Assembly: GCA_900319795.1 (NCBI GenBank)
Contig: ONPU01000008.1
Coordinates: forward strand, 1 to 64,000
Direction of reading: 5' to 3'
Origin: an uncultured Eubacteriales bacterium
GTDB taxonomy: Bacteria > Bacillota > Clostridia > Lachnospirales > Lachnospiraceae
Length of the DNA: 64,000 nt
Below, piece by piece: positions 1 through 8,744 of this stretch (its first letter is position 1; each line of letters opens with the position of its first letter). The notes below the pieces were generated by a model. That model was given only the letters and a program-made list of their open reading frames with translations. It did no database searches and had not been told where the DNA came from. The position numbers and the translations under genes were made by a program.

Positions 1-86
1 TCCATACCCATCTGGCTCTGTTTTAAGAGGTATAGGAGTTTGTCAAACCCGTATAAAACATGGATTTAGGGCTTGACATGATAGGA

Positions 87-140
87 AGGGACTGTCCCCA
101 GTGTCTTGCCAGACACCGGGGACAGTCCCTACTGTCTTAT
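87..140. repeat. Family B palindrome pair at the 3' end of the phosphatase gene
   Basis: AGGGACTGTCCCC at 87-99 is answered by GGGGACAGTCCCT at 118-130, with inner arms GTGTCT/AGACAC. The result is a strong hairpin followed by ACTGTCTTAT. The same motif recurs at 10034, 30722, 30788 and 54338. The phosphatase stop codon (137-139) lies inside the repeat, so it may act as a transcription terminator or 3'-end stabiliser for that gene. Nothing gene-like was seen in 1-86. Confidence 0.75.
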
Positions 141-1930
141 CCGCGGTAGATGAAGCTCAGCATCGTGAGGTCATCGAACTGCGGCGCGTCGCCGACGAAT
201 TCGCCGATGGCCTTGCGGACCGTGCGGAGGATCTGTTCGGCGCTGTCGTCTTTGGACGTGGTGCGGAGGACAGCCTGGAGGCGTTCTTCGGTGAACATGC
301 TCTGGTCCAAGGCCGATGCTTCCGGGACGCCGTCGGTGTAGAGGAAGAGGGCGTCGCCCGGGGCGAGTTTGTAGCGCTCGTTGCGGAAGATCATGCCTTC
401 CACGGCGCCGACCGCCGGGCCGTGTTTGGTCTTGATGAGCTCAAACGGCTGGTCGCCGTAGCGGATGGCCGGGTATTCGTGGCCGGCATTTGCCACGAAG
501 AGCTCGCCGGTGGAAACCGTCAGGATCGCGAACCAGACCGTGACGAAGAAGTTGCTCTTGTTGCCCTCGCAGAGCTGGTTGTTGGTGTCCTCCAGGATCT
601 CGGCCGGAGTGCCGCCGCCCGTGATGGCGCGGTTTTTCAGAGTCGTCTTGGCGATGGCCATAAAGAGTGCCGCCGGGATGCTCTTGCCGGACACGTCGGC
701 GATCGTCAGAACCAGGTGGTCTTCGTCCAGGAAATAAAAATCGTAGAAGTCGCCCGCGACACCCTGCGCCGGCTCCATGGTCGCGTAAATGTCAAATTCG
801 TGGCGGTCCGGGAACGGCGGGAATTCGGACGGAAGCATATCCGACTGGATGCTCGTCGCCACATTTAACTCGGTTGCGGCGTGCTCCCGCTCGGCGGCGA
901 CCTGTTCCATTTCTTCGGTGTAGCGTTCCATTTCCTGTGTCAGAGTGCCGAATTCGTCAGCCAGAACGCCGATTTCATTTCGCGAATGAATCCGGCTGAG
1001 CTGCTCGGTAATCTTCGCCGTATCCTTCTCCTCCCTGTAATCGATCATGGCCTTTTTGACCTTCGTCAGCGGCCTGGACACGATCAGGTAGAGGAACAGC
1101 AGCACAAGCGCTGTAAAGAGAATCATGGAAATGGTATTGTAAATAATGAATCTGCCGGAGTTCCGGAACATCCGCGAAACCAGTCTGGCATTGATCCCCG
1201 CGCCGACAGCCGCCTTGTTGGTCCCGGAAGTGCTCAGCCACCTGCCCAGGATCATTTCTTCCTTCGGCGCGTTCGAAGTGCCATTTCCGGTATTCTCGTT
1301 CTGTCCATCGTCTGCCGCCTCGCCGTCAATCGTAATATAGATGCTTACGGCGCCTTCTTCAGTCTCCACGAGTTCCCCTTTTACTTTAAACGGACCGGCT
1401 CCGAAACCGCCCTTCAGCCTGCTTCCGTCGAAGAGAACCGTGCCGCTGCCGGGATTATCCTCATCCGGAACGAAGCTCAGAAGCTGGTCGACGGGCAGCT
1501 CTTCCGTCAGCTGCCTGTAGGTATCCGCCAGTTCCATATAGGAGAATTCGGCAAATACTTTCTGCTCCCGTTCCGTGAGATTTTCCGCCTCTCCATTTGT
1601 CACAAAATGGCAGTCCGAATGCCCGAGTTTTTTCAGGATCTCAGCCATTTCGGCATTTGACGCGGCGACATGTTCCTCAGAAATCTCTCCGGGGTGGGCG
1701 GCCCAGTAGTCCACCAGCCAGTCAAGGCCCTCGAAGTCATCCATTTCGTCGATGACAAAGGTCACGAAAGAACGCTGGTTGTCTTCAACCGCGATCGCAA
1801 AGGACGTCAGCGAGTTCATGAACAGCATAACGCTCATGATCAGTCCGGTCACGAACAGCAGGAAGAGAATGACAGCACCGGTCTGAACGAGGATCCGGCG
1901 GTTCTTCTTTTTCGGCGTCTTTGGGGACAT
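137..1930 (-). CDS. Membrane-anchored SpoIIE/RsbU-type serine phosphatase with HAMP domain
   Basis: Predicted 597-residue PP2C-type protein phosphatase that probably controls an anti-sigma-factor antagonist or a similar phosphoprotein. Order seen: a basic N-terminus, a transmembrane helix at about residues 12-38, an extracytoplasmic segment of about 220 residues, a second helix at about 260-285, a HAMP-like linker with a coiled stretch, then a SpoIIE catalytic domain over the last ~210 residues. Catalytic motifs are intact: GDFYDFY, ADVSGKSIPAALFM, NAGHEYP, LYTDGVPEA and FDDLTML. The start at 1930 is chosen because AGAAGGAG lies 8 bases upstream; an in-frame ATG at 1981 would add 17 residues without a comparable site. 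It follows the DUF308-like gene after a short gap. The sensed signal and the target are not evident. Confidence 0.88.
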   Translation of the reverse strand: MSPKTPKKKNRRILVQTGAVILFLLFVTGLIMSVMLFMNSLTSFAIAVEDNQRSFVTFVIDEMDDFEGLDWLVDYWAAHPGEISEEHVAASNAEMAEILKKLGHSDCHFVTNGEAENLTEREQKVFAEFSYMELADTYRQLTEELPVDQLLSFVPDEDNPGSGTVLFDGSRLKGGFGAGPFKVKGELVETEEGAVSIYITIDGEAADDGQNENTGNGTSNAPKEEMILGRWLSTSGTNKAAVGAGINARLVSRMFRNSGRFIIYNTISMILFTALVLLFLYLIVSRPLTKVKKAMIDYREEKDTAKITEQLSRIHSRNEIGVLADEFGTLTQEMERYTEEMEQVAAEREHAATELNVATSIQSDMLPSEFPPFPDRHEFDIYATMEPAQGVAGDFYDFYFLDEDHLVLTIADVSGKSIPAALFMAIAKTTLKNRAITGGGTPAEILEDTNNQLCEGNKSNFFVTVWFAILTVSTGELFVANAGHEYPAIRYGDQPFELIKTKHGPAVGAVEGMIFRNERYKLAPGDALFLYTDGVPEASALDQSMFTEERLQAVLRTTSKDDSAEQILRTVRKAIGEFVGDAPQFDDLTMLSFIYRG

Positions 1931-1984
1931 TGCTTCATCTCCTTCTTTTTGAACATAAGATTGCCCGGCGGGCCATTTCACAGA

Positions 1985-2518
1985 TTACTGTACATACACG
2001 CTTTCAGTCTTCCGGAACGACTGAATGATCCGGATGACGCCCGAGTTAAACAGACCCGCGGCGTAGATATACGACGCAAGCCGGATCGAGTCAATGAAGA
2101 TCACGCACAGCACGGCCATTGTCACGTCCAGTATCCCATGGAGAAGGCTCAGCTTCCATGAAGGCGCGTCCAGCTGTTTGGACTCCCTGGCTCTCATAAT
2201 GTCGACAATTCCACTGAATCCGTGCATCGCGGCAAGGTAGAGCATCACGTAGACTTGAGGAAGCGATGTCAAATTGAGTGCAAAAAGCCCCAGGTCAAAC
2301 ACGATTATGGCCCGGAAAAGAATCGACAGACCGCCGGTCATATGGCGTGCCATGGTAAGGAAATAGATCATCATCCGGATCCCGTACAGCAATAGTGAAA
2401 GAGAGAGAAGAAAGGAAATCACCTTCATGGCACTCTCTGTGTCCGTCGAAAAAAGCAAAGCCGCCAAAACCATGATCAGTCCGCCGAGAAAGCTGGTGAT
2501 TCGCTTGATTTTTGTCAT
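1985..2518 (-). CDS. DUF308/HdeD-like multi-pass membrane protein
   Basis: 177 residues with about six hydrophobic helices, starting with a helix near residues 8-24. The overall pattern of short paired helices with SFLLSLSLLLYGIRMM-type segments resembles the HdeD/DUF308 family, whose biochemical role is not established in Firmicutes. Its ATG overlaps the stop of the DUF6765-like gene by 4 bases (ATGA), so the two are probably translationally coupled. The phosphatase gene follows. The assignment rests on hydrophobicity pattern and length, so the family name is moderately sure and the function unknown. Confidence 0.7.
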   Translation of the reverse strand: MTKIKRITSFLGGLIMVLAALLFSTDTESAMKVISFLLSLSLLLYGIRMMIYFLTMARHMTGGLSILFRAIIVFDLGLFALNLTSLPQVYVMLYLAAMHGFSGIVDIMRARESKQLDAPSWKLSLLHGILDVTMAVLCVIFIDSIRLASYIYAAGLFNSGVIRIIQSFRKTESVYVQ

Positions 2519-3654
2519 GAAGCACCCCTTTCTTTCCCGGTCAGGCTCCGGGTGATCTCCTCACCCACGCGCCTGCTGATCCCCGCCAGCCAGTTCCCGG
2601 ACGAGAAGATCCTGTCCGTAACCATGCTCTTCTGGGCATTTGCCGCGGCGAAATATTTGCCGGGAGCCGTTTCCGGGCGGGACGCGCCGGCAGCGAGTGT
2701 GTACTCATTTTCATAAAGAGACATGTCAAATTCCGGGATTTCCCTGCCGGAAAGCTTCTCGCCGAAAGCCTTCCAGTCCGCGCTCGCGTCCGTCTGCACC
2801 TTCGTCAGAATCCCCTTGATCTCGTCTTTATAAGGCTCCACGAGGTCGAAATCGTAGGTCCCGAGCTTGAATTCGGGAACATCGCCGCGCAGATAGCGGA
2901 GCGCGTAAACCATCTGGCAGAACGCATAATAGTATTCCTTCGGATTGTCTTTCACCACTTCCCGGTATCCGGCCCACGAGGGCATATAGACGTAGCGGGC
3001 GTAGGCGTAATCCGGCAGGTGCCCGGCGCGTCCGTGTCCGAGATTCATGATCGAATTTTCGGAGACCTGGCGGATCGTGCGGATGTAGGTTGAGGCTTTG
3101 GGATTGTCGCCGGCCGAGACATTTCTATGGAAAATGACCGCTCTCCGGTTCCACTCCCCGTCCCCTTCGTACAGTTCAAAGAAATGGTCATCCGTGTTGT
3201 TAATGACATACGACGGCGTTCCCGCAAAATACCGGTGCGCCCAGGTATCCGAAAGGATGTGCATCGCGATGCCCGCCGCCTCGGGGCCTTTCCCTTTCGC
3301 AAGTTCCACGGTATCCTTGAGCAGCGCGCTGTTCGGGCCGCAGATGAGGCGGTATTTGCTGCGGTATCTCCTGCCGCCTTTGCATTTCGCGTACAGATCC
3401 CTCGGCAGAAAATGAAAGGATGACCAGATCCGTGTTATTTTCTGCAGTCCTATAAGATCGGTTCTGGCATCCATGAGCTCCAGCTGGAGCTGCGTGGTTG
3501 CCGCTTCGGCAGGGGCGCCGATCTTTTTCAGCAGGGTTTCCGAACAGACGTCCGTGAACTGGTCGCTGTAGCAGATGGCCAGGCTCTCCTCGTGGGAGTA
3601 GCCTGCCAGGCAGGCCGCGCCATATGTAGCGTAATAGTGAAAATCTTCCTGCAT
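2515..3654 (-). CDS. DUF6765-family protein of unknown function
   Basis: 379 residues. The N-terminal motif QEDFHYYATYGAACLAGYS and the later segments MHILSDTWAHRYFAG and DARTDLIGLQ match what I know of the DUF6765 family. That family's conserved His/Asp pattern (DFHYY, HILSDTWAHR, NNTDDHF) recalls zinc-dependent phospholipase-C/S1-P1-like folds, but no activity is established. The start at 3654 is preferred: GAGGTG precedes this ATG by about 9 bases, while the GTG at 3666 has no clear site. It is the first gene of a tightly coupled set with the DUF308-like protein and, probably, the SpoIIE-type phosphatase. Confidence 0.75.
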   Translation of the reverse strand: MQEDFHYYATYGAACLAGYSHEESLAICYSDQFTDVCSETLLKKIGAPAEAATTQLQLELMDARTDLIGLQKITRIWSSFHFLPRDLYAKCKGGRRYRSKYRLICGPNSALLKDTVELAKGKGPEAAGIAMHILSDTWAHRYFAGTPSYVINNTDDHFFELYEGDGEWNRRAVIFHRNVSAGDNPKASTYIRTIRQVSENSIMNLGHGRAGHLPDYAYARYVYMPSWAGYREVVKDNPKEYYYAFCQMVYALRYLRGDVPEFKLGTYDFDLVEPYKDEIKGILTKVQTDASADWKAFGEKLSGREIPEFDMSLYENEYTLAAGASRPETAPGKYFAAANAQKSMVTDRIFSSGNWLAGISRRVGEEITRSLTGKERGAS

Positions 3655-3710
3655 GCTTGGGTGCACCTCATTTGCGTGTATGTGTCATTTAACGGAACGG
3701 ACCTGTCGCT

Positions 3711-4307
3711 TCAAATCATCTCGGACTGCCCGAAAATCTCATCATCGCCGAGCAGGACGTCCGTTGCTTCTTTCAGCTGTTTTCTGAGCCTTCTTGTGCG
3801 GATCGCATAGATCACCAGAAGCAGAAGAATGAATCCCGAAGTCAGATCAATAAACACCGATGAAGAAATTTTGTTCATCAGGGCAGTGCTTTCGGTCACC
3901 TCGTTCGCGGCTCCGATCAGAATGCGGATATACGGAATGAACAATCCCACGCCCAAAAGCGCGGCAGCTGCAATATAGACCGGGCTTTTCTTTTTCCCCT
4001 GCGCGTCCTTTACCGCCGCTCGTCCGATCACCCAGCGCAGCAGGAGGTTTATAAGAAGAAAGAAAACAATAACAAATAAAAAGACCGCTTTCATCAGAAA
4101 GAAGGCCGTGTCTCCCAACTCCGCGACCAGACGATTCACCTCCTGCGGACCAATGAACACCGTCACGTCCACGTCCTGCAGGATCATATAAAAAACAGCC
4201 CTTAACAGTTCCCACACGCCAAAGGCAATCAGCGCGACACCGCTGTTTGCCAGGTTGTATTCGCAGCGCCTCAGTTGGATCTGCCTGGGATCATTATATG
4301 CTTTCAT
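3711..4307 (-). CDS. Unknown four-helix membrane protein
   Basis: I do not recognise this 198-residue protein. It has a hydrophilic start, a helix near residues 20-45 (VALIAFGVWELLRAVFYMIL), a central pair near 80-105, a third segment near 115-140, and a fourth near 160-180 followed by a basic, charged cytoplasmic tail (RTRRLRKQLKEA). The start at 4307 is chosen for the GGGAGGA just upstream; the longer frame beginning at 4352 would translate the family A palindrome at 4320-4341 and is not believed. It lies 77 bases downstream of hydF on the same strand, but nothing ties it to hydrogenase maturation. Confidence 0.65.
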   Translation of the reverse strand: MKAYNDPRQIQLRRCEYNLANSGVALIAFGVWELLRAVFYMILQDVDVTVFIGPQEVNRLVAELGDTAFFLMKAVFLFVIVFFLLINLLLRWVIGRAAVKDAQGKKKSPVYIAAAALLGVGLFIPYIRILIGAANEVTESTALMNKISSSVFIDLTSGFILLLLVIYAIRTRRLRKQLKEATDVLLGDDEIFGQSEMI

Positions 4308-4319
4308 AGTTCCTCCCGG

Positions 4320-4341
4320 TGCACCACAGGGGTCTGGTGCC
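4320..4341. repeat. Family A palindrome, shortened copy
   Basis: GCACCA at 4321-4326 pairs with TGGTGC at 4335-4340 around CAGGGGTC. This is a short, asymmetric member of the dispersed palindrome family found throughout the window. It lies just upstream of the ribosome binding site of the membrane protein gene. Confidence 0.6.
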
Positions 4342-4384
4342 TCGTCGTACATTACCTTGGATGTTTTCTCTGTACCACAAAAAT

Positions 4385-5635
4385 TTACAGCGGAAGCATA
4401 GCGACTGACCGCCTGAGGATCCCGTTCATGTGAGCGATCGCGATTCCGTAATTGGTAAATGGCACACCCGCGTCCAGCGCCGCCCGCATCCGATACTGCA
4501 TCTCTCTTTCATTCAGCATGCAGCCGCCGCAGTGGAGCACGAGGTCAAATGTATCAAGATCCTCCGGATAGCTGCGGCCGCTCGACCACTCCAGACGGAA
4601 TTCCTTGCCCGTGAATTTCTTCAGCAGTTTCGGGAGCTTTACGGTGCCGATATCCTCACACTGACGATGGTGCGTGCAGCCCTCCGCGATCAGAATTTTA
4701 GCCCCGTCCGGCAGCTGATCAATGAGGAGCGCGCCCTCCACGGCCGGCTCAAGAAAGCCCTTATAACGGGCCATCAGGATCGAAAAGGACGTCAGAGGCA
4801 CCTCGTCCGGTACAACATTTTTTACAAAATGAAACACCTGAGAGTCCGTCACCACAAGCGCGGGCGGCTCTTTCATAAGCGCAAGCGTTTGTTCCAGCTC
4901 CGTTTCCTTCGTCACCAGCGCCATCGCGCCGATATCCAGCAGTTCCCGCAGGACCAGCTGCTGCGGCAGAATCAGCCGTCCTTTCGGCGCGCTCGCATCG
5001 ATCGGCACCACAAGCACCACGGCCTCGCCCGGTTTTACAATATCCGCGAGAATTGTCCGCTCCGGCCGGTCCTTGAGGCAGGCCCCGAGCGCCTCCTTTA
5101 ATTCCTCAATTCCCGCTCCTGTCGCAGCCGATGTGACAACGACTGCACCACTGGGGTCAGGCACCTTTGGTGCAACTGCACCAGCGGGGTCAGGCACCTT
5201 TGGTGCAACTGCACCACAGGTGCCTGACCCCTGTGGTGCAGTGTCGCACTTCGTCAGCGCCGTCACGTACGGGATGCCGCGCTTTTCGAACAGCGCGGTC
5301 AGCTGCTGTTCGTAGTCGTCTAAAGCACCGGCCCCGCACTCTACGCACAGCACTGCGATGTCGCAGCTGTGCAGGACGCGGTTCGCCGCCGCGACGCGCT
5401 TTTCACCAAGCAGGCCTTCGTCGTCGATTCCCGGGGTGTCGATAATGACAACCGGGCCGAGCGGCAGCAGTTCCATTGCCTTTCGCACGGTATCCGTCGT
5501 GGTGCCTTTCACCGGGCTTACGACGGACATTTCCTGGTTGGTCACCGCATTGACAAGGCTGCTTTTGCCCGCGTTTCGTTTTCCGAAAAAACCGATATGG
5601 ATGCGTTCCGCAGAGGCGGTTTCGTTAAGACTCAT
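4385..5635 (-). CDS. hydF: [FeFe]-hydrogenase maturation GTPase HydF with repeat-derived insertion
   Basis: HydF is the GTPase scaffold on which the 2Fe subcluster of [FeFe] hydrogenase is assembled before transfer to HydA. The GTPase domain shows GKRNAGKSS (about 18-26), the GTTTDT switch, DTPG and LTKCD (about 127-131). The C-terminal metal-binding domain carries EGCTHHRQC and LVLHCGGC, matching the C-x-H...H-C-x-x-C cluster-binding pattern. Between the TKCD motif and the SAATG motif, residues ~133-165 (GTCGAVAPKVPDP-type repeats) are encoded by three tandem family A palindromes. These are absent from ordinary HydF, so the protein carries an in-frame insertion in a loop of the G domain. hydE lies 36 bases upstream. 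hydG and the hydrogenase itself are not in the window. Confidence 0.95.
   Translation of the reverse strand: MSLNETASAERIHIGFFGKRNAGKSSLVNAVTNQEMSVVSPVKGTTTDTVRKAMELLPLGPVVIIDTPGIDDEGLLGEKRVAAANRVLHSCDIAVLCVECGAGALDDYEQQLTALFEKRGIPYVTALTKCDTAPQGSGTCGAVAPKVPDPAGAVAPKVPDPSGAVVVTSAATGAGIEELKEALGACLKDRPERTILADIVKPGEAVVLVVPIDASAPKGRLILPQQLVLRELLDIGAMALVTKETELEQTLALMKEPPALVVTDSQVFHFVKNVVPDEVPLTSFSILMARYKGFLEPAVEGALLIDQLPDGAKILIAEGCTHHRQCEDIGTVKLPKLLKKFTGKEFRLEWSSGRSYPEDLDTFDLVLHCGGCMLNEREMQYRMRAALDAGVPFTNYGIAIAHMNGILRRSVAMLPL
5144..5240. repeat. Three tandem family A palindromes inside hydF
   Basis: Three 31-bp palindromic units lie at 5144-5174, 5177-5207 and 5210-5240, each beginning TGCACCA and ending TGGTGCA. 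They are separated by 2 bases. The period of 33 bases equals 11 codons, so the array stays open in the hydF frame and reads as repeated GAVAPKVPDP-like peptides. The same palindrome is otherwise intergenic in this window. Confidence 0.92.
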
Positions 5636-5671
5636 TTTCCGAATCCTCCGTAATCTGATGATCCCGTGCGG

Positions 5672-6736
5672 TCACCGCACAAGCGAGTCCCCGCGGTCGA
5701 CGACGATCTCGCAGCCGGTGGTGCGCATGCGCGTTTTCATGCATTCGATGCACTGCGCGGCCTCGTCGCCCGTGCAGATTTTGTTGTCGTAGAGGAGGTA
5801 TTTGCCGCGTACAGCGGCCGGGGAGAGATTGGGCATGACTACATTTGCCCCGAATTCGACCCCCATCTCGCGTCCTCTCGGGTGAATGGTGCCCAATGCG
5901 GTCGTCGCCGGCAGCAGCACGCGGGGCAGCGTCAGGCGGATCAGTCCGAGCATGAAAAGCGTCAGCTCCACCGTGCCCGCCGCCTCACCCGCGAACGGCG
6001 TGTCTTTATGCGGGATAAATGGCCCGATTCCGCACATATCCGGGTTCAGCTCTTTCAGAAAATGCATTTCCTCAGCGAGCATTTCCTCCGTCTGGAACGG
6101 GGGCGACACCATAAAACCGGCGCCGATCTGGTACCCCATTTCCCGCAGCACATGGAGGCAGCGAATGCGGTTGTCTAAGCTTTGCTCCGCCGGATGCAGC
6201 TTCCCGTACAGCTCCTTCGACGCGGTCTCATGCCGCAGCAGGTAGCGGTCCGCGCCCGCCTCGCGCATCGAGCGGTAGCTTTCGTCGCTCCGTTCGCCGA
6301 GGCTCAGTGTCACGGCGCAGTCCGGGTGCCGCTCCTTCAGGGCGCGTATGATCGCGCACATTTTTTCATCTGTAAAAAATGGATCCTCTCCGCCCTGCAG
6401 CACAAACGTCCGGAAGCCGAGCTCATATCCCGCATCCGCGCAGGAAATGATCTCTTCCGCGCTCAGCCTGAACCGCTCAGCCCGGTGGTTTCCTCTGCGG
6501 ATCCCGCAATAAATGCAGTCATTCCGGCAATAGTTCGTAAACTCAATCAGCCCGCGGATGAAAATACGCTTTCCGTATACTTCGTCGCGCACTTCGCCGG
6601 CCTGTTCTTTCAGCTCCCCGGCGCACTCGTCCCGGTTCTGAATCAGGTACAGATACTCTTCTTTCGTGAGGATCTGCTCCCTCCTCAGTTTGCCGATCAG
6701 TTCGATGCAGTTCTCTTTCGTATTCTTCCCAATCAT
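5672..6736 (-). CDS. hydE: [FeFe]-hydrogenase maturase HydE, radical SAM
   Basis: HydE is the radical-SAM enzyme that works with HydG and HydF to build the H-cluster. The SAM cluster motif CRNDCIYC lies near residue 65 in a TIM-barrel frame of 354 residues, the usual family length. The C-terminus keeps the optional second cluster motif CTGDEAAQCIEC (C-x7-C-x2-C). The start at 6736 (MIGKNTKENC) is chosen because AGAGGAAG lies upstream; the longer frame starting at 6784 would translate the family A palindrome at 6753-6783. hydF follows after 36 bases, supporting a hydE-hydF unit. A methylornithine synthase (PylB)-like enzyme is an alternative fold relative, but the hydF neighbour argues for HydE. 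Confidence 0.95.
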   Translation of the reverse strand: MIGKNTKENCIELIGKLRREQILTKEEYLYLIQNRDECAGELKEQAGEVRDEVYGKRIFIRGLIEFTNYCRNDCIYCGIRRGNHRAERFRLSAEEIISCADAGYELGFRTFVLQGGEDPFFTDEKMCAIIRALKERHPDCAVTLSLGERSDESYRSMREAGADRYLLRHETASKELYGKLHPAEQSLDNRIRCLHVLREMGYQIGAGFMVSPPFQTEEMLAEEMHFLKELNPDMCGIGPFIPHKDTPFAGEAAGTVELTLFMLGLIRLTLPRVLLPATTALGTIHPRGREMGVEFGANVVMPNLSPAAVRGKYLLYDNKICTGDEAAQCIECMKTRMRTTGCEIVVDRGDSLVR

Positions 6737-6752
6737 ACAATTCTTCCTCTTT

Positions 6753-6783
6753 TGCACCAGAGGTGCCTGGCACCCGTGGTGCA
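6753..6783. repeat. Family A palindrome between ccsB and hydE
   Basis: TGCACCAGAGGTGCC at 6753-6767 pairs with GGCACCCGTGGTGCA at 6769-6783. On the minus strand the hairpin lies just after the ccsB stop and before the hydE ribosome binding site, so it could act as a terminator or RNA-processing site between the cytochrome and hydrogenase genes. Confidence 0.8.
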
Positions 6784-6789
6784 AAAAAA

Positions 6790-7614
6790 TTAAGCGTAGC
6801 TGTGAATTCCCGGAAGGAACGTGTTGACTCCGATGTAAGTGAACAGGACGCAGATGAAGCCGATGATGGCGAAGATCGCGGCCGCGCGGCCCTTGAGGCC
6901 GCGGCGCATGCGCATGTGCAGGTAGAGCATGTAGATAATCCAGGTGATCAGCGACCAGGTCTCTTTCGGATCCCAGGACCAGTAGCTGCCCCAGGCCCGC
7001 TCCGCCCAGATCGCGCCTGTGACGATCGTGAAGGTCAGGAACAGAAGGCCCAGAGAGACGCTCCGGTAAGCGATCTGATCGAGGCGCGCGGAGCTCGGGA
7101 TGTGCGCGTCCAGAAAACTCCCCAGACGGTCGCGGAGGAGATAAATGATTCCGAGCGCGAAACTCACACCAAACGCGCCGTACGCGATGATCGCGGTCGA
7201 CACGTGAAAGCCGAGCCAGTTGCTGCGAAGCGCCGGCATCAGTTCGAGCACGTCACGGCTCTGCATGGCCGCGTAGCCGATGATAAGAAAGATCACCGGC
7301 GTCGAAAACGCGCCCAGCACCTGGAATTTGTATTTCCAGACAAATATAAGGCTCACGAGGCTGAGGCCCCACGCGAAGCTCGTGGCAAATTCGTACTGGT
7401 TCGTCATCGGCAGCCGCCCCGCGCCGATCCCGCGGACCACGAGCGCGACCGTATGGACCGCAAATCCGCCGGCCTGCACAAAAAAAGCGATCCGCGCAAA
7501 CTTCTCCTTTTTCGCAGCGATGAAGATGAAGTAGAGAACCATCGCAAGGAAGTAACACAGCATCGCACAGGTGAACAGTACATTTTCAATGCCCGAAAAA
7601 CTCTGACTGCTCAT
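6790..7614 (-). CDS. ccsB: Cytochrome c assembly protein CcsB/CcsA (ResC type)
   Basis: Heme-handling subunit of the System II cytochrome c synthase, which moves heme across the membrane and ligates it to CxxCH motifs outside. The 274-residue protein has about eight transmembrane helices and the family signature tryptophan-rich loop WGSYWSWDPKETW near residue 205, which binds heme. Flanking conserved histidines are present. AAGGA precedes the ATG. It follows resB by 56 bases and lies downstream of nrfA, whose five hemes it presumably attaches. Gene naming for this subunit (CcsA, CcsB, ResC) varies between annotators. Confidence 0.92.
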   Translation of the reverse strand: MSSQSFSGIENVLFTCAMLCYFLAMVLYFIFIAAKKEKFARIAFFVQAGGFAVHTVALVVRGIGAGRLPMTNQYEFATSFAWGLSLVSLIFVWKYKFQVLGAFSTPVIFLIIGYAAMQSRDVLELMPALRSNWLGFHVSTAIIAYGAFGVSFALGIIYLLRDRLGSFLDAHIPSSARLDQIAYRSVSLGLLFLTFTIVTGAIWAERAWGSYWSWDPKETWSLITWIIYMLYLHMRMRRGLKGRAAAIFAIIGFICVLFTYIGVNTFLPGIHSYA

Positions 7615-7670
7615 TTTCCATCCTTTCTTTGTAAAACGGACCGCTTAAATCCGCATTTCCCGAAACAATA

Positions 7671-8744
7671 TCATTCCGCCTCCGGGTGAGGTTTCACGTA
7701 AAATGCCAGCACAAGGCCCAGCATCAGTACCAGCCCGCCCATAAGGGCAAGCATTTGAAAATGATCCTCCTTCACCTGGATCAGCGAATAGTTCCGCGGA
7801 TTGTCAAATGTCACCGTATATTCATCGATCGTCAGCTTCTCATCCGCCATCAGCGCGTTCATGCCGATCATCTGGTCCTCAAAATAGACCATGTAGAGAT
7901 AAGCCGGGTTGTTGAGCGACGAAGAGGCGGAAACCGGCCCCTTCACCGGGTCCAACACGTAGTCCGGGTAAAACGCGCTGAGCCAGATCTCAAGCGCGGG
8001 CTTGTCCTTGACGCTGATGGCTTCCCCCGCGTAGATCACCTCGTCCTGAAGCGGTTCGCCGTTCTTTTGGACATGGACGTCCGCGGCCCAGCCGGTGGAG
8101 TTCTGGTAGCATTTGAAGCCGAGGAGGCTGGCCGGATTGTTCACGCTCGCGGTGCCGCTCGCCGACTGGCCGGTCGCGAGGTTCCGCATGGTCAGTTCGG
8201 CCGTGTACTGCTCTACGGTATCATCCTCCCTGAGCGAAACGTCAAAACTGTCGATCGTAAGGGCGCAGCCCGTATTTCCGACGTCGCGGGTCGTTCCGGC
8301 AACGCCGTAAACCGTATATTCCTTCTTTGTGGCCTGACCGAGCCCGAATCCGAGGATGAGGAGCAGCACACCCAGGTGGCAGAGCCACGCGCCCCACATG
8401 CCGAATTTTATCCGGGTGTCTTCCGCTGTTCTGAACCTCTTCACCAGCGAAGGCACCCGCACAAGATTACAGAGCATGAGATTCAGGCAGAGAAAAGCGC
8501 TCACCGCCACGAAGAACGGTGAGTGAAATGCGTCATCCAGCCCGAGCGCAAGGATCAGCCCCGCCGTCCGCTCCGAATAGGTTTCGGCGTACCACGCCAG
8601 AGATTTCCCCTGTGTCACAAAGCTGGCGACCATGCAGTAAACTGCAAGAATCCCCAGCAATGTGATCGCAAACTGCATCGATTGTAAAAATTTGAAAGCT
8701 TTCTTCAATCCGAAATACCTTTGGCCTGCGCTGTTCTCACGCAA
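7671..8744 (-). CDS. resB: ResB-like cytochrome c biogenesis protein
   Basis: Partner of CcsB in System II heme ligation. The 357-residue protein has a short cytoplasmic N-terminus, paired helices at about residues 18-40 and 70-95, a third helix near 128-148, a large extracytoplasmic domain of about 180 residues, and a final helix near 330-352. This is the ResB plan in a compact form. Its start codon overlaps the end of nrfA by 8 bases, so translation is probably coupled to that of the cytochrome. ccsB follows. Together the trio looks like a dedicated nitrite-reductase assembly unit. Confidence 0.9.
   Translation of the reverse strand: MRENSAGQRYFGLKKAFKFLQSMQFAITLLGILAVYCMVASFVTQGKSLAWYAETYSERTAGLILALGLDDAFHSPFFVAVSAFLCLNLMLCNLVRVPSLVKRFRTAEDTRIKFGMWGAWLCHLGVLLLILGFGLGQATKKEYTVYGVAGTTRDVGNTGCALTIDSFDVSLREDDTVEQYTAELTMRNLATGQSASGTASVNNPASLLGFKCYQNSTGWAADVHVQKNGEPLQDEVIYAGEAISVKDKPALEIWLSAFYPDYVLDPVKGPVSASSSLNNPAYLYMVYFEDQMIGMNALMADEKLTIDEYTVTFDNPRNYSLIQVKEDHFQMLALMGGLVLMLGLVLAFYVKPHPEAE

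Noticed and set aside
5144-5240. CRISPR-like periodic palindromic repeats
   Set aside because: The spacers are only 2 bases, there are three units, and they lie in frame within hydF. No cas genes are present.
6737-6784. Longer N-terminus for HydE
   Set aside because: The extra codons come from a family A palindrome and the ATG at 6736 has its own ribosome binding site. The same applies to 42578-42667, 55547-55591 and 4308-4352.
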